Assembly (NCBI GenBank): GCA_014238335.1
Contig: JABABI010000043.1
Coordinates: 32,958 to 65,386 of the forward strand
Length of the DNA stretch: 32,429 nt
Reading direction: 5' to 3'
Source: Fuerstiella sp.
GTDB taxonomy: Bacteria; Planctomycetota; Planctomycetia; Planctomycetales; Planctomycetaceae
The position numbers were made by a program, and so were the translations under genes. The notes beneath the pieces were generated by a model. The model searched no databases. It was not told where the DNA came from and worked only from the letters and a program-made list of their open reading frames with translations. This document shows, piece by piece, positions 24,635 to 31,950 of the stretch (within the stretch, counting starts at the first letter, position 1; every line of letters begins with the position of its first letter).

Positions 24635-25999
24635 GTGACTTTGCACCGAGAATGTTTCATACTGTTTGTCTGCGCCACGGTAGCTTCGACTGCGTTTGGA
24701 GGTGCCGACCCCACGGATTGGCCAAACTTTCGCGGCCCGGCGAACAGCGGAGTCGCGGATGGATATCCCGTGAGGAGCGTTTGGAATGCCGACGCTCAGG
24801 CAGGCAACGTCGAAGGAGTGCTGTGGCAAACGGAAGTTCCCGGGCTGAGTCACTCCAGCCCGGTTGTGGTCGGCAATCGTATCTTTCTCGCCACGGCCAT
24901 TGCCGGCGATGGTAAAGCACAGCTTAAAGTCGGTCGCGGCGGACGCCCCGATGCGGCGGATGACAACGGTCAGCAGAGTTGGGTGGTGCTGTGCTACGAC
25001 ACGCTGACCGGCACCGAACTTTGGAGGCAGACCGCGCATCATGGGCGGCCCCGCGCGACTCGTCATGTTAAGGCCACTCACGCCAATACCAGCGTGTCCG
25101 TGGCAGGAAACGACGTCCTTGTTTTTTTCGGTTCAGAAGGACTCCACTGCTATGACCTGGAAGGGAAGTTGAAGTGGAGTCGCGATCTGGGAGTCATCAA
25201 CATCAGTAAATACGGGATTGGCTGGGGTTACGCAAGTTCTCCGGCCATCCACGGGAACCGGATTGCCATCGTGTGCGATGACCCCGATGACCCCTTTGTC
25301 GTTGTTCTGCGACTCTCCGACGGTGAAGAAGTCTGGCGAGTCTCGCGCAAGGATATTTGTGAACGCAGCTGGGGAACGCCATTCATTCACAGCCACGCGG
25401 ACAGGACTCAGGTCGTCGTCAATGGCTGGCCCTGGATCGTCTCATACGATCTCACAACTGGTGACGAATTTTGGCGAATCCGCGGCGGCGGGGACAATCC
25501 CGTGCCCACACCATTTGAGGCCCATGGTATGATCTATGTCACGAACGCTCATGGGGCGCAGTCTCCCATTTATGTCGTACAGCCGGACGCGACGGGAGAT
25601 ATTTCGCCGTCTGAAGAAGACAAAGATAAAGGCAGCAACCCTTCGATTGTTTGGAGCACGACACGCGGCGGATCTTACATGTCAACGCCAGTCGTGTACG
25701 GGGACTATCTCTATCTGGGGAATTCCAACGGGATTTTGCGGTGCTTCCACGCGTTGACCGGAGAGAGGGTCTATGAGCGGCGACTGGGGGCGGGAGCTTC
25801 GATTCTGTCTTCTTTGGTAGCTGCTGAGGGCAAAATCTACTGTCCTTCCGAAAATGGCACGGTCTACGTCGTGGCCGCGGGCCCGGAGTTCAATGTGCTG
25901 GCTAGAAACAAAATGGGCCAACCCTGTTTCGCAACACCGGCCATTTCCCAGGGAGTGCTGTTTTTTCGGACAACAGAAAGTCTGTTGGCCATCAAATGA
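24635..25999 (+). CDS. Secreted PQQ-like beta-propeller protein
   Basis: The GTG at 24635 is chosen over an ATG at 24605 because AGGAG sits seven bases before it and a signal peptide follows directly (CFILFVCATVASTAFG). The product has 454 residues. It opens with DWPNFRGPANSGVADG, a signature of planctomycete PQQ-binding-like proteins. Blades follow with W-docking strands (TGTELWRQT, GKLKWSRDLG, GEEVWRVSR, GDEFWRIRG, GERVYERRL). It resembles BamB and quinoprotein propellers in fold, but I see no residues that clearly bind PQQ. It is probably exported and may bind a ligand rather than catalyse. It sits 47 bases after the FG-GAP gene, likely on the same transcript. Confidence 0.92.
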   Translation: MTLHRECFILFVCATVASTAFGGADPTDWPNFRGPANSGVADGYPVRSVWNADAQAGNVEGVLWQTEVPGLSHSSPVVVGNRIFLATAIAGDGKAQLKVGRGGRPDAADDNGQQSWVVLCYDTLTGTELWRQTAHHGRPRATRHVKATHANTSVSVAGNDVLVFFGSEGLHCYDLEGKLKWSRDLGVINISKYGIGWGYASSPAIHGNRIAIVCDDPDDPFVVVLRLSDGEEVWRVSRKDICERSWGTPFIHSHADRTQVVVNGWPWIVSYDLTTGDEFWRIRGGGDNPVPTPFEAHGMIYVTNAHGAQSPIYVVQPDATGDISPSEEDKDKGSNPSIVWSTTRGGSYMSTPVVYGDYLYLGNSNGILRCFHALTGERVYERRLGAGASILSSLVAAEGKIYCPSENGTVYVVAAGPEFNVLARNKMGQPCFATPAISQGVLFFRTTESLLAIK

Positions 26000-26655
26000 G
26001 TGCAGTCGAGCCACCTCACAATGCCCGATTCTGAACATTCAATTTGACGATTTCCGACACTGTTCACGCTTCGCACCTGTGCAGTCTCATAACAACCGCG
26101 TGGATCCGTAGACGAAACGTCTCTATGCGCCGACACCTCGTTGCGACAGAGACGTCCCACAGAAGTACGAACTCTTGCCACGTCAGTCAGTTACCACAGT
26201 CAGCATCGTGAAGTTACGTTGTCAGCACCAAATCCGGACCTGACAAGCGTTGACATCAGCACGTCGTTTCACGGCAGTCACGTAATGCTGGCCAATGGTC
26301 TGAACCCCGCTACCACGACGCCAGCCACGTTTGGCGAGGTCGATTCGGTCTTCACTGGCAATGGCAACAGCCCACCAATCGGGCGGACTGTCAAGCACGG
26401 CAGCATCACGATTCGGTGGCAGGTAAACGCCGAACACTCCATCCGGGAACATGCGTCTTCCGTCGATTCTCGACTCGTCATTTTCGTTCAGGCCGCACCA
26501 CGAGTCCCTCGCTACAATCGCTCGGTGACACTGTCGTGATCACTTTCAAATGGCATTCAGACAGATCCACAATCGTAATTCGCGGCGATACGGTGTGTGG
26601 GCACACGTCTGCCGTGTGAGTGAACGCCCTTCCGGAAAAATATGACGCAAACGGT
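26000..26655. other. Gap of about 650 bases, possible minus-strand gene remnant
   Basis: No plus-strand frame is convincing: 26141-26539 (132 codons) is Ser/Thr/Arg-rich without a family. On the minus strand one frame is open from about 26535 to 26222 and reads more like protein (DGVFGVYLPPNRDAAVLD, then SPPDWWAVAIASEDRIDLAK). It contains an ATG at 26452 without a ribosome binding site. I do not recognise it, and the open frame extends upstream of that ATG, which suits a fragment of a dead gene. The right part should hold the promoter of the DoxX-like gene. Confidence 0.35.
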
Positions 26656-27132
26656 ATGATCCGGGTAAAAAACGTCTCAAAATACGTGCTGGCGATCTGC
26701 ATGGTCGGTGCGGGGACAATGCATTTCGCTGATCCCGACTTCTATCTGAAAATCATGCCGCCGTATCTCCCGCTTCATAATGAACTGGTACTGCTTTCCG
26801 GCATCTTTGAAGTTCTGCAGGGCATACTACTTGTTACTCCGCGGTATTCGCGTCTGGCTGCCGGGGGCATTATCGTTCTGTTGATTGCTGTCTTCCCGGC
26901 GAACATTCACGTCTATCGGCATCAGGAATTGATACCGGGGTCGCCGCGGACACACTTGCTGCGGCTTCCGTTGCAGGCACTATTGATTCTGTGGGGCTGG
27001 TGGCATACGAAACCAGCGGACATACCACGTGCACCGAAACCGTCTGGATCAAGGATACCCAGTCCCCATGCGATTAACGTTTTTGTTGTTCGCCGTTTTA
27101 GCCTGTCTGCACAACACAACTCGTGCCGATGA
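26656..27132 (+). CDS. DoxX-like small integral membrane protein
   Basis: I set the start at the ATG at 26656 (MIRVKNVSKYVLAICMVGAG); a GTG at 26620 would add 12 polar residues. The 158-residue product has four hydrophobic segments: YVLAICMVGAGTMHF, LVLLSGIFEVLQGILLV, LAAGGIIVLLIAVFP and LLRLPLQALLILWGWW. MHFADPDFYLKIMPPYLP is the signature loop of the DoxX-like family, between helices one and two. Family members are small membrane proteins of unclear role, some linked to redox reactions. The last 30 or so residues, after GWWHTKPAD, are polar and read through the signal-peptide region of the next gene in another frame (65-base overlap). They look like an accidental tail. Confidence 0.82.
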   Translation: MIRVKNVSKYVLAICMVGAGTMHFADPDFYLKIMPPYLPLHNELVLLSGIFEVLQGILLVTPRYSRLAAGGIIVLLIAVFPANIHVYRHQELIPGSPRTHLLRLPLQALLILWGWWHTKPADIPRAPKPSGSRIPSPHAINVFVVRRFSLSAQHNSCR

Positions 27133-27784
27133 CTCCCGGCAGACCTCTCAGCATTTGAATGTGCAGGTCAATGTCGGAATGGATTATCTGTTGTCCCTGC
27201 CCGGGGACTACGCCAAACAGAAGTCATGGCCGCTGGTTCTTTTCCTGCATGGTGCGGGAGAACGAGGTCATAACCTCGAATTGGTCCGGAAACATGGCCC
27301 TCCAAAGTTGATTAGCGAAGGCACAGACTTCCCTTTTATCGTCGTGTCGCCTCAATGCCCAAAGAATGTCTGGTGGGCACCCATTGAACTGACTGCGTTG
27401 CTGGATGACGTCATCAGCAAACACAAAGTGAATGAGAATCGCATCTGCGTCACAGGACTCAGCATGGGCGGCTTTGGCACATGGCGACTGGCCGCGTTCA
27501 CACCACAACGATTCGCAGCGATCGCTGCGTTTTGTGGCGGCGGTGAGCCCTATTGGGCGAGAAGAAGCGCACACCTTCCGACGTGGGCATTCCACGGAGC
27601 AAAGGACACGGGCGTGCCATTGGGATGCTCACAGGAAATGGTCGATGCAGTGACCGAAAAACGGGGCAAACCGCGACTGACAGTTTACCCGGAAGCGGGA
27701 CACGATTCGTGGACAGAACCTTACAACAACCCGCAATTCTTTGAATGGCTGTGGGCACAGAAACGGAACGTCGCAGCGGAATGA
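27068..27784 (+). CDS. Secreted serine hydrolase (dienelactone hydrolase / esterase-like)
   Basis: The start at 27068 gives 238 residues opening with the signal peptide MRLTFLLFAVLACLHNTTRA; a frame start at 27029 would add a polar prefix. The alpha/beta-hydrolase catalytic triad can be read directly: S132 in VTGLSMGGFG, D180 in HGAKDTGVP and H212 in EAGHDSW. The oxyanion-hole motif FLHGAGERG is present too. This matches the secreted PHB-depolymerase/dienelactone-hydrolase-like esterases common in planctomycetes, which hydrolyse esters of carbohydrates or small molecules outside the cytoplasm. The substrate is unknown. A weak AAGGA lies 12 bases before the ATG. It overlaps the end of the DoxX-like gene and is probably co-transcribed with it. 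Confidence 0.9.
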   Translation: MRLTFLLFAVLACLHNTTRADDSRQTSQHLNVQVNVGMDYLLSLPGDYAKQKSWPLVLFLHGAGERGHNLELVRKHGPPKLISEGTDFPFIVVSPQCPKNVWWAPIELTALLDDVISKHKVNENRICVTGLSMGGFGTWRLAAFTPQRFAAIAAFCGGGEPYWARRSAHLPTWAFHGAKDTGVPLGCSQEMVDAVTEKRGKPRLTVYPEAGHDSWTEPYNNPQFFEWLWAQKRNVAAE

Positions 27785-28334
27785 GTCACGCAGCAGAAAC
27801 CACAGATTCCGTGCCCAGAGAATACATCTGATGACACAAACTCCAACACTGGCTCAATGCTTCGATGTTGACCTGAACGGCCTGAAGTGATTGCCAGAAG
27901 ACAGGTACAGGCTGTTTAACGAACGTCGCCGATTCATCGTCTAACCAGCGACGACGCTCCAGCGATGCTGACCTACGAGGGAACACTCGACCAGACAGTT
28001 ACAAACGTAAACATCGTCATTCACCATGCTCCGTTTGGCACAGTCCTGTATGACAAAAACAACGCACTCAGTATCCGCTGCGGCGTCTATACCGGTAAAG
28101 AAGTACCGGGCGGCGGCCAACGGGTATCAACCATCCATTTCCCGAAACAGCAATTCAGCACAATGGATGGAGCCACCCTGTTACGTCGCTGCAGCAGCAT
28201 GGCAGCTTCCGCAGATCGCACAAAGTAAGACACTGAGACGGCTTCCCTGCGATGTTTCGCAGACTTCATAGACGCCGGGTTTCAGCCGGCCTACCTCGGA
28301 GGAATGGGACATTACGGCGACGGATGTTACTTGC
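27785..28334. other. Gap of about 550 bases without a recognisable gene
   Basis: Short overlapping frames on both strands (for example 27965-28228 plus, 27786-27986 minus) lack ribosome binding sites, motifs or a match to any family I know. I see no strong hairpin, promoter or repeat. The stretch probably contains the terminator of the hydrolase gene, but I could not locate it. Confidence 0.35.
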
Positions 28335-28744
28335 CTACAAGCTGCCGGAAATTGAGCCCCAATCACTGTTCGGCAGATTCCGAGGGGGAATTGCCAGGTG
28401 CAGCTTCCGCAATTTCTCTTGAGCCTGTTGAATGCGGAGTGAGACAGCCCGCCTGTCGATCAATTCGTTTTCGCCAACATGCAACACATCAAGTCTGTAA
28501 CGAGCCATGTTAGTCGCGAAAACTTCCACGACAGCGTCTGTCAGCGAAAGATGATGTCACAACCGGCAGCAACAGGGAAATCGGCGACCAGCGAAATGAC
28601 AACGGTGTCCGCAGCCCAACGCTCGCCCAATTCACCGTCAATTCCGGCAAACTTGTCATCCGTCGTCATCCAGATGTGATGCGCGACGACGTCAACACTT
28701 CTCCAATTTCCGTCGCCGAACAAAGAATCAAAGATTCCTATCAA
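28335..28744 (-). pseudogene. Frameshifted remnant of an unidentified cytoplasmic protein
   Basis: From a TTG at 28744 one frame reads GIFDSLFGDGNWRSVDVVAH, HHIWMTTDDKFAGI and DTVVISLVADFPVAAGCDII, then stops at a TGA near 28550. One base later another frame takes over with LTDAVVEVFATNMARYRLDV and ENELIDRRAVSLRIQQAQEK to 28335. Both halves read like well-conserved protein, and neither has its own good start. The simplest reading is one dead gene with a frameshift, perhaps with a deletion at the join, because an abrupt change of character occurs there. I cannot name the family with confidence. It lies directly downstream of the coiled-coil gene on the same strand (the TTG overlaps that gene's stop region), so it may once have been its operon partner. 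Confidence 0.5.
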
Positions 28745-29391
28745 CGTCTTTGCCTGAGGTCGTTCACTTCGTCCCGTAACCGGCCGATTTGATGCTGCAG
28801 GTCCTCCAGTTGCTGCAGGATGGCGTGCATTACATCCCCATCGTGGTGCGGCCGCTGCTCATGCAGTTCACGCTCCGTAGCTTCCGCCCGTTGGACTACA
28901 TGCTCGGCAATTTCGTGAAGTCCCGCCTGATTCAAATGTTCGATGGCGATGTGCATGTGCTCCAGACGCCCGGCCAATTCATCATGCGGAACGTCGTCTT
29001 CACGGCGCGGCCGATGTGAAAGTTCCCACAATTCCATCTCAACCTGCTCAGCTTCACGGCGGACATCAGCAAGCCGATCTTCTGATTCGCCTTCTTCCCG
29101 CAGATGCGCTTCTTCCTGACGCAGCCTCTCAAGCATTCGTTTCAATTCGACAACCTCAGCCTCATGCTGTTCAGGCCGGTGCCGTCCAGGCTGTTCTGCC
29201 TCGTTAAGCATGGCACTGGCCCTGCGCTCTAGATTTTCGGCTTCTTCCCTGTGCCCCTGCTCACCGAGTTTAGCCGCTTCCCGCCGCATCGCCTCGGCCT
29301 TTTCTCTGAGTTCGTCCGCTTCCGACGCCCAGACAATAACAGTGCATCCCAATAATGCGAAGACCACTGACGCCAGTTTCAGATGTGACAT
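28741..29391 (-). CDS. Secreted coiled-coil protein, Glu/Arg/His-rich
   Basis: 216 residues with a signal peptide (LASVVFALLGCTVIVWA, cleavage near WAS). The rest is almost entirely charged heptad sequence: ELREKAEAMRREAAKLGEQ, VVELKRMLERLRQEEAHL and LQQLEDLQHQIGRLRDEVND. Two His-rich hinges (PGRHRPEQHEAE and EQRPHHDGD) break the coil. It is therefore a rod-like periplasmic or surface protein, probably oligomeric through the last heptads. AGGGG lies six bases before the ATG, which fixes the start. No enzymatic domain is present. Proteins of this build are common in planctomycetes, but their role is not known. The histidines might bind metal; that is a guess. Confidence 0.85.
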   Translation of the reverse strand: MSHLKLASVVFALLGCTVIVWASEADELREKAEAMRREAAKLGEQGHREEAENLERRASAMLNEAEQPGRHRPEQHEAEVVELKRMLERLRQEEAHLREEGESEDRLADVRREAEQVEMELWELSHRPRREDDVPHDELAGRLEHMHIAIEHLNQAGLHEIAEHVVQRAEATERELHEQRPHHDGDVMHAILQQLEDLQHQIGRLRDEVNDLRQRR

Positions 29392-29632
29392 ACTATTCCC
29401 CTTTTCGTTGCGTGAGAGACCAAATCTCCGGCGGGCCTGTTTAGATTCTTCGATTGAAGTATCACGGAGCCAACCCGGGCGACGGTATCGGCACGGCCAC
29501 CGTTGACACAGCTGCTAGATCTTCCCAGAAGTTTAGCACAGAACTTTAGGAGCCGCAGCTTTAGTAACAACAATTTGGGGACTCAAGATGTGTGTCGCAG
29601 TACGGCTCAGCCATTCCACCTGCCAAACGTAT

Positions 29633-29923
29633 TCACTTCGTTCCCTGAATTTCGGCCTGCTGCCTCAACACGATTTTAATGGCCAGCCACGGAATGAAAA
29701 AAAATGTCAGCACATTGAGTTTTGTCAGGCCGAGCCAGCAGTAGAAGATCACATCGAGTTCGTGAGAACTCAGCCCGAACATCCAACCGTGAAAGTTGTA
29801 GACAAATCGCCCCATCAATTGAGTAACGCCAAATCCCACGAACAACAGCACGAAGCCTAAAACCCAGCAATAGAACAGAACGCTGCCGACGCCTTTGAAA
29901 ACATTCTTCGTTTGATCCGCCAT
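29633..29923 (-). CDS. Small membrane protein, DUF6868-like
   Basis: The ATG at 29923 is preferred over one at 29938 because GGAAAGG lies about six bases upstream. The 96-residue product has two long hydrophobic segments (SVLFYCWVLGFVLLFVGFG and LTKLNVLTFFFIPWLAIKIV). They flank a conserved-looking loop, FVYNFHGWMFGLSSHELD, which is the pattern I associate with the DUF6868 family. That family has no known function. The neighbours are a secreted coiled-coil gene 240 bases downstream on the same strand and a divergent acetyltransferase. A plausible promoter lies at 29975-30005. Confidence 0.8.
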   Translation of the reverse strand: MADQTKNVFKGVGSVLFYCWVLGFVLLFVGFGVTQLMGRFVYNFHGWMFGLSSHELDVIFYCWLGLTKLNVLTFFFIPWLAIKIVLRQQAEIQGTK

Positions 29924-29974
29924 CGTTGACCTTTCCATCTACTGTAACTTCTTTCCGAATTCCTGTTTCTACTC

Positions 29975-30005
29975 TCATTAACCCCTACTTTAACTGTTTT
30001 GTCAA
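29975..30005 (-). promoter_or_regulatory. Candidate sigma-70-type promoter of the small membrane protein gene
   Basis: On the minus strand a perfect TTGACA (30000-30005) is followed by TTAATG or TAATGA (29975-29981) at a spacing of 18 or 19 bases. It lies about 50 bases upstream of the start codon at 29923. The spacing is slightly long and the -10 element imperfect. Confidence 0.35.
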
Positions 30006-30049
30006 AAACGCCAGTCTCCGTGGCATGGGCGCATTCAGAAGACTGGCGT
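30003..30049 (-). terminator. Ten-base-pair hairpin with T tract, minus-strand terminator-like
   Basis: ACGCCAGTCT (30008-30017) pairs perfectly with AGACTGGCGT (30040-30049) around a 22-base loop. Read on the minus strand, the stem is followed directly by T bases (five in a row counting the last base of the arm) that run into the TTGACA of the candidate promoter. That is the form of an intrinsic terminator, yet no minus-strand gene lies upstream. It may end antisense transcripts from the acetyltransferase gene, end a small RNA, or act as an operator. Confidence 0.45.
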
Positions 30050-30174
30050 GAACAATTCTGGACTGGAATGAGTAATTCTGCGCGTCATGTTAACATCGCT
30101 GGTAGATCCGGGGTTTGGCGCCGCGAATCACAGAACGGGAAAGCGACCGTTAAACGATCGCGACAGAAACGATA

Positions 30175-30726
30175 GTGATTAACCAGAGAGAGCATGCCGT
30201 GGAACCTCAGGACATAACCGTCTTTTACCTCGAAATGCTGGCCCGCCCCCAGCGGGCTGCGTCGCCAACACGGAACGGGCTGACCGTGATCCATGCGAGG
30301 CAGCCGCCCCTGCCGTATTATCGATTTCTCTACAACGCCGTGGGGAAACACTACGACTGGATAAGTCGCAGGAACCTCTCCGACGAAGACCTCGCAAATA
30401 TCATTCACAATCCCCTGACCGAAGTGAATGTCCTGTACTTGGATGGATCACCTGTCGGTTTCGCCGAGTTGAATCGCCGCCAAACTGACGAAGTGGAGTT
30501 GGTGCAGTTTGGACTAATGTCTGACTTCATCGGCCAGGGGCTGGGAACGTGGTTCCTGAACTGGACCATCGACACCGTGTGGAGCTATGAGCCGAAACGA
30601 TTCTGGCTGCACACATGCACACTGGATCATCCCTCCGCGCTGCACACTTACAGGAAAGCGGGATTCAGGCAGTTCAAAGAAGAAGTGATTCTGAGGGCCC
30701 CATCACCAAAACCTTCGGAAGATTGA
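30175..30726 (+). CDS. GNAT family N-acetyltransferase
   Basis: 183 residues from a GTG at 30175; another GTG at 30199 is possible and neither has a strong ribosome binding site. The acetyl-CoA fold can be followed from VLYLDGSPVGFAELNRR through the central strand VELVQFGLMSDFIGQGLG. There GQGLGTW supplies the pyrophosphate-binding Q/R-x-x-G-x-G/A-like loop. It ends with the strand RFWLHTCTLDHPSALHTYRK and AGFRQF, all standard GNAT landmarks. These enzymes move an acetyl group from acetyl-CoA to an amine of a small molecule or protein. No signal peptide is present. It is followed after only three bases by the next gene, so they share a transcript. The substrate cannot be inferred. Confidence 0.9.
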   Translation: MINQREHAVEPQDITVFYLEMLARPQRAASPTRNGLTVIHARQPPLPYYRFLYNAVGKHYDWISRRNLSDEDLANIIHNPLTEVNVLYLDGSPVGFAELNRRQTDEVELVQFGLMSDFIGQGLGTWFLNWTIDTVWSYEPKRFWLHTCTLDHPSALHTYRKAGFRQFKEEVILRAPSPKPSED

Positions 30727-30729
30727 ACG

Positions 30730-31680
30730 ATGATCGACTTTGACTATCTCTATAAAGGTATCTGTCGACTCACCAATGCTCATAAGGCCGGGACAATGGT
30801 CGGGCATCTGGGCGCTGGCGTCGTCGCGGGATACTTCTTCGGCGAAGACCAGAGCGATCTGGCTGATGAAATTCACAAGGGCGTCGAAGGCGAACTTGAC
30901 AGAGTCATCGCTGGCGAAGAATCTTTCTGGTTCAACGCAAAGACGGCCGGAGTGACACCAACCGAGTTGTTCAAACCCTTTCCGAAAGAGCTAGCCAGAC
31001 AAGATGCGGTCAGATTCATTGTTGTTGCACTGCGGAAGAATGTCGCCACGTTGAGGCAGTCCGGCCATAACATAATATTCGCGTCGATCGCCCTCCGAGC
31101 CCTTCATGATCACGAAGAATACGTCACGCCTCAGATCATTACTGGAATTCGCAAGCTGATCGAAGACTTTGACAACGCTCCTCCGGGTCGAGGCTTCTTT
31201 GGGAAAGAAAATTCCTGGCTGATAGGCAATCAGGTAAATCTCACCGCTGACACTGACTTTCCCCGGTACGAATCAATCCAGCAGATGGTGAACGTTACGA
31301 TTGCCGAATTGATCAGGACCGCTGCGATTAAGAAGCAGGGGTTCGGCCGACTCTGGCAAATCATCAACCACGCCGCGGCCCTTACGGAACTGGACCGTTT
31401 CGGCTACAAAGAAGTCACACAGATGGCATTCCCGGCCAATCACCAGCACATCAGACTGTGGCGATCACGACCCGTTGTGGAGAACGATCTGGGAGCAGTC
31501 GTTACCGCCCGGCACAACCCTCGCGATCCAGTGTACTGGCGGGGGATGCTGAAGCGTGACGAAGCCGGTTTGACTCATCGAATCCAGACTTTGTATGGGT
31601 TTCACACGATCAAGCGTTTCTTAGAAGACGAAGGCACAAGGCAGCAGGCCGAAGATGCATTTCTGTATTTGATGGCCTGA
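30730..31680 (+). CDS. Conserved-looking hypothetical protein, 316 aa
   Basis: The gene starts three bases after the acetyltransferase stop, which argues for co-transcription and for the start chosen. The product is cytoplasmic (no signal peptide or membrane helix) and looks largely alpha-helical. It opens with LYKGICRLTNAHKAGTMVGH, has regularly spaced helices such as DAVRFIVVALRKNVATLRQS and SIALRALHDHEEYVTPQII, and carries several His residues (HKAG, GHLGAG, NHAAALTEL, NHQHIRLW). I know no family with this layout. Conserved-looking His and Asp/Glu clusters would suit a metal-dependent enzyme or a helical-toroid fold, but I cannot support a reaction. The tight pairing with an acetyltransferase hints that they act on the same molecule. 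Confidence 0.85.
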   Translation: MIDFDYLYKGICRLTNAHKAGTMVGHLGAGVVAGYFFGEDQSDLADEIHKGVEGELDRVIAGEESFWFNAKTAGVTPTELFKPFPKELARQDAVRFIVVALRKNVATLRQSGHNIIFASIALRALHDHEEYVTPQIITGIRKLIEDFDNAPPGRGFFGKENSWLIGNQVNLTADTDFPRYESIQQMVNVTIAELIRTAAIKKQGFGRLWQIINHAAALTELDRFGYKEVTQMAFPANHQHIRLWRSRPVVENDLGAVVTARHNPRDPVYWRGMLKRDEAGLTHRIQTLYGFHTIKRFLEDEGTRQQAEDAFLYLMA

Positions 31681-31704
31681 CATTTTCTTCAAAGGACAAC
31701 CGAC

Positions 31705-31950
31705 ATGAAATCTGCACTGACAACTGCTCTGCCCGTTATCATCGCCCATTGTCCAGCAGCCTCTGGCGAAGTCCCGCGGATTTTACAGTCGGTGCAGACA
31801 AAGGCGGCGAATTCGTCATCGTGCGGAAACGACAGTGATACATCAGTCCAAACACGTCGTGCAACGTCAGCCCTGATTGCTGTGCGGCACTAACGGAGAC
31901 GGTGCCGCACACTGTTTTATGTGTGTACTGGCACAGGGACACTAACGGCT
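31705..31950 (+). pseudogene. Broken gene for a small secreted protein
   Basis: AAGGA precedes an ATG at 31705 that opens a signal-peptide-like MKSALTTALPVIIAHCPAAS followed by GEV. The continuation in this frame (to 31893) is featureless. In a neighbouring frame the text from about 31775 reads as protein: ADFTVGADKGGEFVIVRKRQ, then a TGA, then YISPNTSCNVSPDCCAALTE and TVLCVYWHRDTNG before a stop near 31950. A good ribosome binding site and signal, plus a Cys-rich body split by one shift and one stop, suggest a recently lost small secreted protein. The end overlaps the 3' end of the convergent ettA gene by a few bases. Family unknown; the call is tentative. Confidence 0.4.
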
